23,603 bases of DNA from a virus. Below the pieces are notes generated by a model. It was given only the letters and a program-made list of their open reading frames with translations, was not told the DNA's origin and did no database searches. This document shows positions 14,467-21,509 of this stretch, piece by piece. The stretch lies in IMG/VR virus record IMGVR_UViG_3300023174_002512, positions 1 to 23,603 of that record. One strand, 5' to 3'. How positions within the stretch are numbered: the first letter of the stretch is position 1; the number at the start of each line of letters is the position of its first letter. A program made the position numbers and the translations under genes.

Positions 14467-15656
14467 TCTGATATCTTTATAAAAACTCCGTTTTTTGTTC
14501 CGCCTTCTTTCTTAGCTGCGTAATATAAAACAGAAATCCATTCTTCTAATTTTTTCTTTTTTGATATTTCTTGATACACTTTAACCCATCTTAAAGAAAC
14601 TAATTTGGATGATAGCCTTCCTGCTGCACTTCTATCTTTCGTTTCTTTTGAAATTGCATATTGTAAAACTTTACTAAAACCTTTTCCTAAAGGAGATTGC
14701 ACATTGCCAAAATTTACTTTAGCTCCGCCAACTGGATCATTTTCCATATCCTTAAAAAATTTAACCCAATAAGTTGTATTTTTTGTTGTCCATTCTCCAA
14801 CCGGGTCCATATTTGGATCTTTTCCTGGACTGGCAGGCTTTTCTAAACCAATACTTCTTAAATATTCTGTTATTCTTTCCGCAGAAGCTTTACCAAATTT
14901 AGCAGCTGCACCTTTACCTGTAACATCAGTTTGCACAACACCCCTAGAATCACTATATCTAAAATTTCTGTGTTGAATTCCAATTTCTTTTCCTTCAACT
15001 TTGAATCCTGCGGCTGCTTCACCAGTATCAAACATTACTGAACCATCCGATATTTCCAAATTACACCTAAGAGAACCTTTAATATATTCAATATACGATA
15101 AATCTTTTGATTTTTTAGCATTAGTTTTTAAGTTTGAAATTTCAAGGTTTGCTACTTTCATTTTAACTGGAATATCTTTTAATGAAATTCCATATAAAAT
15201 TCCATCTACAAAATATTTACGCATTAAATCATTTAATGATTGTAAATTTGTATCTTTATTTGAGCTTGTGCAACTTTTATTAATTTCATCTCTTATTTGT
15301 TTTTCTTTATTAGCTAGAACCATTACTATATCCATAGTATTCCAACTATCTTTGCTACTAATACCACAATATTTTGAGGATATTCCAACTAAAAAAGGCA
15401 TTATACCATCATCTCTAGAATAAACAAAACCTTTTACATAAGGCCTTTTACCAGGTAATCCTGTTGCACCTTTCATTAAAAAGTTTTTCATAGCAAATGC
15501 TTGTCCACGAAAACTATTATACCATTTAATGTCTATTTTTGAATAAATTTTAGCTAATTGTTCAATACTTAATTCAATGTTTTTTTCAATGTAATATTGA
15601 AAAAACAAACGAGAACAATTTTCTTGTTTTGCTGTTTCAATTGCATTACTTGCCAT
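14463..15656 (-). CDS. Hypothetical protein, 397 aa, AT-rich gene
   Basis: No confident family. The N-terminal region (ETAKQENCSRLFFQYYI, then IKWYNSFRGQAFAMKNFL) and SWNTMDIVMVLA in the first third resemble unknown proteins of T4-like phages that have a WNxxDI block, sometimes suspected to be nuclease-like; I cannot confirm catalytic residues. The C-terminal part is rich in lysine and glycine (AAAAGF, GKGAAAKFGKASAERI). The 5' half is markedly AT-rich: my hand count for 15121-15420 is about 25% G+C, against 32-45% in single lines sampled from the two flanking genes. GGAG lies six bases before the ATG but inside a hairpin. It has its own upstream gap and late-like box, and couples to the ligase-like gene by ATGA. 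Confidence 0.87.
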   Translation of the reverse strand: MASNAIETAKQENCSRLFFQYYIEKNIELSIEQLAKIYSKIDIKWYNSFRGQAFAMKNFLMKGATGLPGKRPYVKGFVYSRDDGIMPFLVGISSKYCGISSKDSWNTMDIVMVLANKEKQIRDEINKSCTSSNKDTNLQSLNDLMRKYFVDGILYGISLKDIPVKMKVANLEISNLKTNAKKSKDLSYIEYIKGSLRCNLEISDGSVMFDTGEAAAGFKVEGKEIGIQHRNFRYSDSRGVVQTDVTGKGAAAKFGKASAERITEYLRSIGLEKPASPGKDPNMDPVGEWTTKNTTYWVKFFKDMENDPVGGAKVNFGNVQSPLGKGFSKVLQYAISKETKDRSAAGRLSSKLVSLRWVKVYQEISKKKKLEEWISVLYYAAKKEGGTKNGVFIKISE

Positions 15657-15658
15657 TT

Positions 15659-15688
15659 AATACTCCATTATTTGTTTATTAGAGTATT
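15659..15688 (-). promoter_or_regulatory. Hairpin sequestering the Shine-Dalgarno sequence of the 397-aa gene
   Basis: On the minus strand AATACTCTA (15688-15680) pairs with TGGAGTATT (15667-15659), nine pairs including one G-U, around a 12-base AT-rich loop. GGAG (15666-15663), the ribosome-binding site six bases before ATG 15656, is wholly in the 3' arm. A transcript entering from upstream genes would form the stem and hide GGAG. One starting at the overlapping late box would lack the 5' arm. Confidence 0.6.
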
Positions 15689-15692
15689 TATC
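15685..15692 (-). promoter_or_regulatory. Late-promoter-like box (GATAAATA)
   Basis: The minus strand reads GATAAATA, one base off the T4 late consensus TATAAATA, in the 45-base gap before the ATG at 15656. With T4 spacing the transcript would start near 15679. The box overlaps the 5' arm of a hairpin covering the ribosome-binding site, so position as well as sequence supports it. Confidence 0.5.
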
Positions 15693-15701
15693 CTATCACA
15701 A

Positions 15702-16820
15702 CTAACGGATAATGTCAATCTCTTTATCGCCAGACCATACTTCCATCTCGGTTCTGATACGGCCATCGTTCTTTAATGTTTCAAAACGATTGGATGCTTT
15801 CTTTTTCCACCACTCCACAATGTTTTTCATGTGAAACTTTTCATAGTTTTCGGGGTCAGGAACCAACTCTGTTTCTGTGCCATTAACCACTTCAATAAAG
15901 TTTTTGAAACCATAGTTGGAGATATAATATCTTTTTCTTTCTGTAAGACCTTTAGCCTTATCAATCACTTCATTGAATCGTGTGAGTTCAGGTTCACCTT
16001 TTAGTGCCATCTTAACCATACTAATAACTTTTATTGTTGCTTTGAGTTTCTTACTTGAATCGGATGGATCAACCAATTGTTCACCTGTTGCAGCCTCAAC
16101 ATAGTCTTTAAGTTTCTTGTAGGCATCCCCGTCAAGCATTGGCACAAAGTTACTATCAGTTAGACCTTTGAAACGGAGATATGGTTTCATACCATCATAC
16201 TGTGATACTGTCTTTGAAGAACCATACAGACTGGTTGTTTCAAACAAGCAGAGATTCATACCATACTTTTTGTTCATAACTCCACGCAATTCATGAGAAC
16301 AACACATAGCGGCAAGTAATTTACCACCAAGATAATTGAAACCAAATGGTTGAGCGGGAACAATAGTGAAACCCATTGCAGCCGAGTTATTAAAATTTCT
16401 TGCGGCTTCTTTGCTCTGTGTGAATACTTGACCAAGCATTTCATTACGAGGTTTCATGTTGATAACAGGAGAACCAAGGCGAATGAAACCAACAATCTTC
16501 TTTGTGTTCTTTTCAAATACAGCAAACTGAACTATGCGACCGGGAACACTACGAGAGATTAGGTGAGAAGAAATAACGGAGATATAATCTAACCAACGAG
16601 AAGAACCAATATCAACCAATTCAAACTCCATATCGTCTGGATGAATGGTAAAATCAGAGAACAAATCTTCTTCAGGCCCACATCCTGGTAAACAAACAGG
16701 CATCTCTGCAATTTGTCCCATTTTTTGACTACGCATATAATCATCAATGCGGTCAAAATGATGGTAATAATCTTCCATGTATTTGGCACAATATATGGCT
16801 TGTTCTTTATTTAATTTCAT
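15702..16820 (-). CDS. DUF4338-like protein (DruA-related fold), function unknown
   Basis: 372 aa. The central part resembles DUF4338, the domain of DruA: GFIRLGSPV (111-119), a Lys-Pro-Arg-Asn and LGQVF stretch (123-133), FTIVPAQPFGFNYLGGKLLA (151-170), CSHELRGVMNKKYG (174-187) and LCLFETTSLYG (190-200), which parallel the 'ilP...LaS..l......yg..p.l.ETf' pattern of that domain. DruA belongs to Druantia anti-phage systems, and the domain is also found in phage and transposon contexts; biochemical activity is unclear. The resemblance is judged by eye. It is coupled by ATGA to the metallopeptidase-like gene upstream, and ends before the late-promoter gap. Confidence 0.82.
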   Translation of the reverse strand: MKLNKEQAIYCAKYMEDYYHHFDRIDDYMRSQKMGQIAEMPVCLPGCGPEEDLFSDFTIHPDDMEFELVDIGSSRWLDYISVISSHLISRSVPGRIVQFAVFEKNTKKIVGFIRLGSPVINMKPRNEMLGQVFTQSKEAARNFNNSAAMGFTIVPAQPFGFNYLGGKLLAAMCCSHELRGVMNKKYGMNLCLFETTSLYGSSKTVSQYDGMKPYLRFKGLTDSNFVPMLDGDAYKKLKDYVEAATGEQLVDPSDSSKKLKATIKVISMVKMALKGEPELTRFNEVIDKAKGLTERKRYYISNYGFKNFIEVVNGTETELVPDPENYEKFHMKNIVEWWKKKASNRFETLKNDGRIRTEMEVWSGDKEIDIIR

Positions 16821-17413
16821 AGTGTAATTTTCTGATTGTATTTAATGAATTTCTTTAAAAATCTATTATACACTACCGGGTCTGTTTTTGCAAATAAAAT
16901 CTGATACATTTCCTTAGAGTGGGAGTTGCCATGTAACCGCATCTCTATTACTGCCTCTTGTGCATAGGCATCTATCTCATCATCGTCACCGTAATACTCT
17001 AGTTGAACCTTCAATGTTTTATCCTCTACATTACTTCTGTATTGTTTACCAAAGTTATTGCCTCTTTGGCGAAATTGATAACGATGCCTTTTTTCATGCA
17101 CCAATGTTTTGAATACTTCATCAATAAAAACCTTTACAGTTGGTTCTTCAAGCTTAAATGATACATCTTTTTCATTTTCATTAAAAGAAATAAACATTTC
17201 AATATCTTTACCATCATAAATTGTTGGGTCATAATAACCACCAACACAAAGAATACTATATGATGTATTGGTCTTATCAATATATTTTTTTACTCTGACT
17301 TTATGCTCAGCCAACATTCTTCTAGTCCAATAAATTACTTGATTGGGAGTTTTTTCACCACAGAATCGGTGAGAATAAGAATGTAACTTGTCGTAAAGTA
17401 TTTTGTGTTTCAT
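16817..17413 (-). CDS. HExxH metallopeptidase-like protein
   Basis: 198 aa. LVHEKRHRYQ carries an HExxH zinc motif (H106, E107, H110). Acidic residues follow in YYGDDDEIDAYAQEA (141-155), where E146 or E153 could be the third ligand, as in gluzincin-type enzymes. There is no signal peptide, so it would act in the cytoplasm or virion. Size and motif order match small putative metallopeptidases found in T4-like phages. Its start overlaps the gp41 stop (ATGA). The substrate is unknown, and the two Arg/Lys residues inside HEKRH are unusual but not disqualifying. Confidence 0.82.
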   Translation of the reverse strand: MKHKILYDKLHSYSHRFCGEKTPNQVIYWTRRMLAEHKVRVKKYIDKTNTSYSILCVGGYYDPTIYDGKDIEMFISFNENEKDVSFKLEEPTVKVFIDEVFKTLVHEKRHRYQFRQRGNNFGKQYRSNVEDKTLKVQLEYYGDDDEIDAYAQEAVIEMRLHGNSHSKEMYQILFAKTDPVVYNRFLKKFIKYNQKITL

Positions 17414-18810
17414 ACCTTGAAACTGTCAAACTTATTGTTGAGCCTGCGTTCACGGTTACCAAATGTATTTAGCGGTTTATCTTCAATTTCTTGGCCAGAA
17501 TCAATGATATCATTTTGTGCTGATTGCTCGGCATCATACAATCTCATTTTGGATCTATCAACACCAATCACAAATCGTTTATATACATTAGGGTCACCAT
17601 AACGATTCTTCAACTGTTTAACCATCATTTGATTAAGTTGCTCAAGTTCTTCAGTTGAAATCAAAGCAAACATAAAGTCAGCAGTTGCAGGCAGACCAAA
17701 CGATTCGGAAGTATCTTCAAGACCAACATCGGTACTTGTGAAGCCACTTCTTGTTGTTTGTGTTGCACTTACAACAGGAACATTAAACTCAACAGCCAGA
17801 CCACGGAGTTCTTCTGCAATAGATTTGATGTAAGAATAGGTGTTCACACTACCACCCATTTTGATACGAGAAGAACAACAGATGTTTAGATAATCAATAA
17901 AGACAATATCTGGTGTGAAGTTTTTCTTTAACTTCAATTCATTTAACAAAGAACGGAAGTGGCCTGCATGAGCAGCTGCAGTTGGGTATTCTTTGATGAT
18001 TAATTTACCATGTGTCTTTGATTTAAGAATCTCAAACTTTCTTTCATACTCGGACTTAGAAATGGTTTGCAATTCATTTAGGTCAATGTTCATTAGGTTT
18101 GCATCAATACGCTCTGCAATTTTTTCTTCGGCCATTTCCATTGTGATATACAACACATTATGGCCTTGACTGATAGAACTGGCAGCACAATGACACATGA
18201 ACAATGATTTACCAACACCAGTACCAGCAAGTGCGATGTTTAGAGTTTTGATTGGGAAACCACCTTTGGTGATTTTGTTGAACAAATCAAGGTCAAAGCG
18301 AATACGAGATTCAACACGGTGATAGAAATCATATCGGTCATCATAATCATTTAGATAATCGTGACCAACTGAATTATCAAATGAAACACCAAGAGCATCA
18401 CTCAGGAGTTTTGGTATTTCACCTTTGGCTTTTTTACCAGATTTATCATCAAGGATGCCAACAGATTCCATGATGGCATTATAGATTGCTTTATCTTGGC
18501 AGAACTTCTCTGTGTGTTCTACAAGCCATTGTTGTTCAGATGGGTCTTTGTCATCGTGAACTTCATTGAGAATGTCAATTGCTGTCTTAACTTCAGATTC
18601 AGAAAGATTTTTACTTTCTGTGAAATTAATTACAAGAGCTTCGTGTGTGGGTAGTGTTTTGTATTTGTTGGCAAAATCTTGAACTTCTTTGAATACATTT
18701 CTTTCATTGATATCGGAGAAATACTCTGGTCTAATAAATGGAATAACTTTACGAGCATACTCCTCATTGTATATCAAATTCTTGATTATCGTCTTTTCTA
18801 AGCGTTTCAT
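17410..18810 (-). CDS. 41: Replicative DNA helicase gp41 (DnaB-like)
   Basis: 466 aa, close to the 475 aa of T4 gp41. The N terminus (NLIYNEEYARKV) aligns with the T4 start region. Walker A is GTGVGKS (196-202) and Walker B is IVFIDYLN with D306. Diagnostic shared segments include MEMAEEKIAERIDAN, LLNELKLKKNFTP and FGLPATADFMFALI. gp41 is the hexameric 5'-3' helicase that unwinds the phage fork with primase gp61 and loader gp59. ATG 18810 lies 47 bases inside the preceding gene and has no clear Shine-Dalgarno, but alignment with T4 supports it, so translational coupling is likely. The next gene starts on its stop (ATGA). Confidence 0.97.
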   Translation of the reverse strand: MKRLEKTIIKNLIYNEEYARKVIPFIRPEYFSDINERNVFKEVQDFANKYKTLPTHEALVINFTESKNLSESEVKTAIDILNEVHDDKDPSEQQWLVEHTEKFCQDKAIYNAIMESVGILDDKSGKKAKGEIPKLLSDALGVSFDNSVGHDYLNDYDDRYDFYHRVESRIRFDLDLFNKITKGGFPIKTLNIALAGTGVGKSLFMCHCAASSISQGHNVLYITMEMAEEKIAERIDANLMNIDLNELQTISKSEYERKFEILKSKTHGKLIIKEYPTAAAHAGHFRSLLNELKLKKNFTPDIVFIDYLNICCSSRIKMGGSVNTYSYIKSIAEELRGLAVEFNVPVVSATQTTRSGFTSTDVGLEDTSESFGLPATADFMFALISTEELEQLNQMMVKQLKNRYGDPNVYKRFVIGVDRSKMRLYDAEQSAQNDIIDSGQEIEDKPLNTFGNRERRLNNKFDSFKV

Positions 18811-19075
18811 ATTGTTGTTTCGTTAAGATTTCAGTTAGTATATCACCCATCATTGTAGAGAAGTTTTCATCTTTTGTCAAGTCATCAATGTCGTGTTTAC
18901 CTGGATTTACAACTGTATATCCAAACTGTAACACGCCCATTTCGCCTTGCGGTACTACTCTTACTTTACCATAATGGTAAACAACACCAGCATACTCACC
19001 TTCTAAGATTTGTAGGCCGGTGATTTCAGAATCGGTAAAGTCAATGAACTTAAAATCTTTACCTTCAAGCGGCAT
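18764..19075 (-). CDS. Hypothetical protein, 103 aa, between uvsX and 41
   Basis: Start at ATG 19075, 11 bases inside the end of uvsX, with an AAGAAGAAGAAG purine stretch just before it; in-frame ATGs at 19138 and 19126 lie deeper in uvsX and are less likely. The protein looks like a small beta-rich domain (LQILEGEYAGVVYHYGKVRV) followed by a helical tail (NFSTMMGDILTEILTKQQYETL). T4 has gene 40 in this position, but I see no similarity to gp40. Location between two replication genes suggests an early role in DNA metabolism; function unknown. Confidence 0.85.
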   Translation of the reverse strand: MPLEGKDFKFIDFTDSEITGLQILEGEYAGVVYHYGKVRVVPQGEMGVLQFGYTVVNPGKHDIDDLTKDENFSTMMGDILTEILTKQQYETLRKDDNQEFDIQ

Positions 19076-20129
19076 CTTCTTCTTCTTGTAAAAGAATTGG
19101 GTTACTTTCTCCCATAATGTTTCCATAAGCGATTCCATATTTTTGATTTACATACTCTTTGAACTTTTCATCTTTCAATAATGGCAACATGAAGTCATCC
19201 GTTTGAGTAGCTTCAAATCTTACTTTGTCACCTATTTCTCCACTTTTTTGGTCAACCTTTGCATACCAACCCGGAGATGGTTTAGAAAGAAACCCGCCTT
19301 CAATGGCAATATCCACAAGGCCAGAATACTTTTGGATACCACCATCAAAAGATACGCTGATAGGAATCTTAGACTTTTCTTTAACATAACGAGATTTCTC
19401 CACATTGATAATAAAATTGTAACCAGTAATTTCTGTTCCAGTTTTTTCTTGTTGACGACCAAGAATGTAAATATTATCAGCAGAGTAATAAGAACCTGTA
19501 CCACCACCAACGATATCTTTAGGGAACATACCAATCTCTTTGTAAGTATGATTCACAACAATCAATGAAATATCTTTTAGATTTAAGTGTGGTGTGACCA
19601 TGCGGAACAAACTCTTAACTTGTTTAGCACGGCTCATATCTGCAACTGATTTACCTTCAAGAGCATCTTCAACTTCTTTCTTTGATGCTAGATTACCAAT
19701 AGAATCAAGGATAATAATTAGTTTATCACCACGATTCACTTCTTGAAGCTGTTGCATGATATCAAACTTCAATTGTTCAATGTCAGTCAATGGAGTATGC
19801 AACACTCTGTCCATGTCAATTTCAAATGTTTCAAAGTATTTGATAGGTGTACCAAACTCTGAATCATAGAATAAAAGAACGGCATCTTTGTATTTGTCCA
19901 TATACGCTTTAGCCATTAATAAACTAAATGCCGTTTTAAAATGTTTAGATGGCCCAGCCCACATTGTTAGGCCTGGAATAATACCGCCATCTAATTTACC
20001 ACTCAATGCCACATTAATCATTGGCACATCGGTTGGTACCATATCTTTGTCTGTAAAGAATTTAGATTTGGATAGAATTGCACTATCTTTAATCGTTGAA
20101 TTCTTTTTAATCTTTTCAAGTAAACTCAT
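19065..20129 (-). CDS. uvsX: UvsX RecA-like recombinase
   Basis: 354 aa from ATG 20129, chosen because GGAGGT lies ten bases upstream and the product MSLLEKIKKNSTIKDS aligns with the T4 UvsX start; an ATG at 20150 would overlap the membrane-protein gene. Walker A is GPSKHFKT (59-66, T4 has GPSKSFKS) and Walker B is IIILDS with D142, followed by GNLASKKE as in T4. NHTYKEIGMFPK and VGGGTGSYYSAD complete the RecA-like core. The acidic C-terminal tail (LLQEEEDAA) is typical. UvsX catalyses strand exchange in recombination-dependent replication and repair, assisted by UvsY and gp32. At 354 aa it is shorter than T4 UvsX (391 aa). Confidence 0.97.
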   Translation of the reverse strand: MSLLEKIKKNSTIKDSAILSKSKFFTDKDMVPTDVPMINVALSGKLDGGIIPGLTMWAGPSKHFKTAFSLLMAKAYMDKYKDAVLLFYDSEFGTPIKYFETFEIDMDRVLHTPLTDIEQLKFDIMQQLQEVNRGDKLIIILDSIGNLASKKEVEDALEGKSVADMSRAKQVKSLFRMVTPHLNLKDISLIVVNHTYKEIGMFPKDIVGGGTGSYYSADNIYILGRQQEKTGTEITGYNFIINVEKSRYVKEKSKIPISVSFDGGIQKYSGLVDIAIEGGFLSKPSPGWYAKVDQKSGEIGDKVRFEATQTDDFMLPLLKDEKFKEYVNQKYGIAYGNIMGESNPILLQEEEDAA

Positions 20130-20130
20130 A

Positions 20131-20961
20131 TTAAAACTGACCTCCATCAAGTGTCGTAATTTTGGATTTGGGTATCACTTCATGCATTTCGCCATCTACA
20201 TAAAAGGATTCTAATGTATTTGAGGCTGTGTTGTCAACCTTTTTCTTCTTCTTTGCCTTCTTTATAGGCACAATCTGTTCTTTGTCTTGGCCTCTAAACC
20301 TTTTGTATGTTTGATTTGCGGCAATCAATAATAATATTGCAAGTGGGTCAAATACAATAATGATAGTAAAGATAACTAGTCTTACAGCTTTATCTATGAA
20401 ACTAGGATCATCTTTATTATAAAATATTTCGGCGATGTATTTGATTGGACCAATCTCTGCCGTCAACTTGTTTTCTTCTTTCATTAACGGCAACTTTTCT
20501 TTTGATAAACGATTCAATTCATTTTGTGTGGTTTGAATTTCTTTGTCAATCTTATTGGTTGCTGTTGCTGGGTCACCTGCTCGTTTCAAAAGATATTCTA
20601 ATTTATCACGAGCAATCTTCTCTTGTGTTTCTATGGTCTTTAATTGAACTGTATTAGCACCAACAACCACATTTGATTCAATGTGAGCTCGTGATAGATA
20701 ACCAAAAATACCCATGCTGGTAATCAACATCAAAAGAATAATTGCAATTGAGAAATAATATTTCATCAGGCGATTTGTTTCTGCCCAATTATTATATAGC
20801 CAAGATACTGTTACTAGCTTTGCAATCTCAAGGATAGAACCCATCAGTATGATTGGCCAGAAAGAACCAGGAAATATCTGTGCAAGGCCAATCACAGAAT
20901 AGAAAGCTGCGATTGCTGATAGAGCAATTGCAGTCAGAAAAGGTAATAGGGCTTGTAACAT
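20131..20961 (-). CDS. Membrane protein with coiled coil, function unknown
   Basis: 276 aa. Four probable transmembrane helices: about 4-29, 35-56, 69-90 and 192-215. Between the third and fourth lies a long polar helical region (104-170, including ETQEKIARDKLEYLLKRAGD and a KEIQTTQNELNRL heptad-like stretch) suited to a coiled coil. After the last helix comes a strongly basic tail (PIKKAKKKKKVDN). No signal-peptidase site is seen. The start forms TAATG with the preceding hydroxylase stop, and its last codons carry the uvsX ribosome site. Its position among replication genes suggests early expression at the host inner membrane; tethering replication or altering the envelope are possibilities only. 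Confidence 0.87.
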   Translation of the reverse strand: MLQALLPFLTAIALSAIAAFYSVIGLAQIFPGSFWPIILMGSILEIAKLVTVSWLYNNWAETNRLMKYYFSIAIILLMLITSMGIFGYLSRAHIESNVVVGANTVQLKTIETQEKIARDKLEYLLKRAGDPATATNKIDKEIQTTQNELNRLSKEKLPLMKEENKLTAEIGPIKYIAEIFYNKDDPSFIDKAVRLVIFTIIIVFDPLAILLLIAANQTYKRFRGQDKEQIVPIKKAKKKKKVDNTASNTLESFYVDGEMHEVIPKSKITTLDGGQF

Positions 20962-21509
20962 TATGGGTTTAATTTTGAATGTGGTACATCAAATACAAAG
21001 GTTATTCTTGTGCAATCACCAATGTTCTCTGTACCATGTAGTAACTTGTTATTGAACCACAGTAGAGTACCTGGTTCGACTATCACTTCTTCCTGACCAA
21101 CCATATATTTATACTTTCCCTGTATTGACAGATGGTACCTATCTTTTGAAATATAATATGAACCTTCATCTATATGACGACCAACTTGGCCACCAACTTC
21201 TAACGATAGAAAGCCACATCGTTTGAAGTTTTTAAAATGTCTTTTTAGAAAACCAATAATTTCGGTATGACGATGATATGCGGGAGTTGGAATACAAATC
21301 TCACTATCACCAACAAAGTCTTTTACATCTGTTACACCACCAATCACCAACTGTAATACACCAGCAGGCAAGTCAGCAAAGCCACGGTCAACCAATGATT
21401 GAACACCATCTAAACCTTTTTGATGTTCCCAATCTTCAGGATATTGTTTCAGTTGATTAAGTATCTTTGAAACATTGATGCCTGTTTTGATGACACGAAT
21501 ATTATCCAA
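20961..21509 (-). CDS. Aspartyl/asparaginyl beta-hydroxylase-like 2-oxoglutarate oxygenase
   Basis: 182 aa. The iron site reads GGQVGRHIDEG with H112-x-D114, then RYHLSIQG (124-131), PGTLLWFNNKLLHGTENIG with distal H158, and R168 (TRITFVFDV), the layout of the Asp/Asn beta-hydroxylase family. Such enzymes hydroxylate protein side chains; the phage target is unknown. No ATG occurs in frame until residue 136, so the start must be a non-ATG codon. TTG at 21509 is preceded by GGAGG with a six-base gap, which decides it, and overlaps the gp43 stop by 8 bases. Confidence 0.9.
   Translation of the reverse strand: MDNIRVIKTGINVSKILNQLKQYPEDWEHQKGLDGVQSLVDRGFADLPAGVLQLVIGGVTDVKDFVGDSEICIPTPAYHRHTEIIGFLKRHFKNFKRCGFLSLEVGGQVGRHIDEGSYYISKDRYHLSIQGKYKYMVGQEEVIVEPGTLLWFNNKLLHGTENIGDCTRITFVFDVPHSKLNP

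Noticed and set aside
14474-14481. TATAAAGA on the minus strand before the ligase-like gene
   Set aside because: A mismatch near the end, and the predicted start would leave only about two bases before the ATG. The gene is better explained by ATGA coupling.
15001-15423. Plus-strand open frame of 140 codons
   Set aside because: It mirrors the AT-rich stretch of the 397-aa gene, where stops are rare on the opposite strand by composition. The leucine/isoleucine-rich product looks like an antisense artefact.
15659-15688. Hairpin as a rho-independent terminator after the DUF4338-like gene
   Set aside because: The stem is AU-rich and no U-run follows the 3' arm; the ATG follows instead. A translation-control hairpin explains it better.
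19232-19534. Minus-strand frame of 100 codons inside uvsX
   Set aside because: Out-of-frame shadow of a gene whose RecA motifs are unambiguous.
21106-21113. TATAAATA on the minus strand inside the Asp/Asn hydroxylase gene
   Set aside because: Exact octamer, but it lies mid-gene, about 145 bases before the next start, and encodes ordinary residues (KYKYM region). Probably coincidental.
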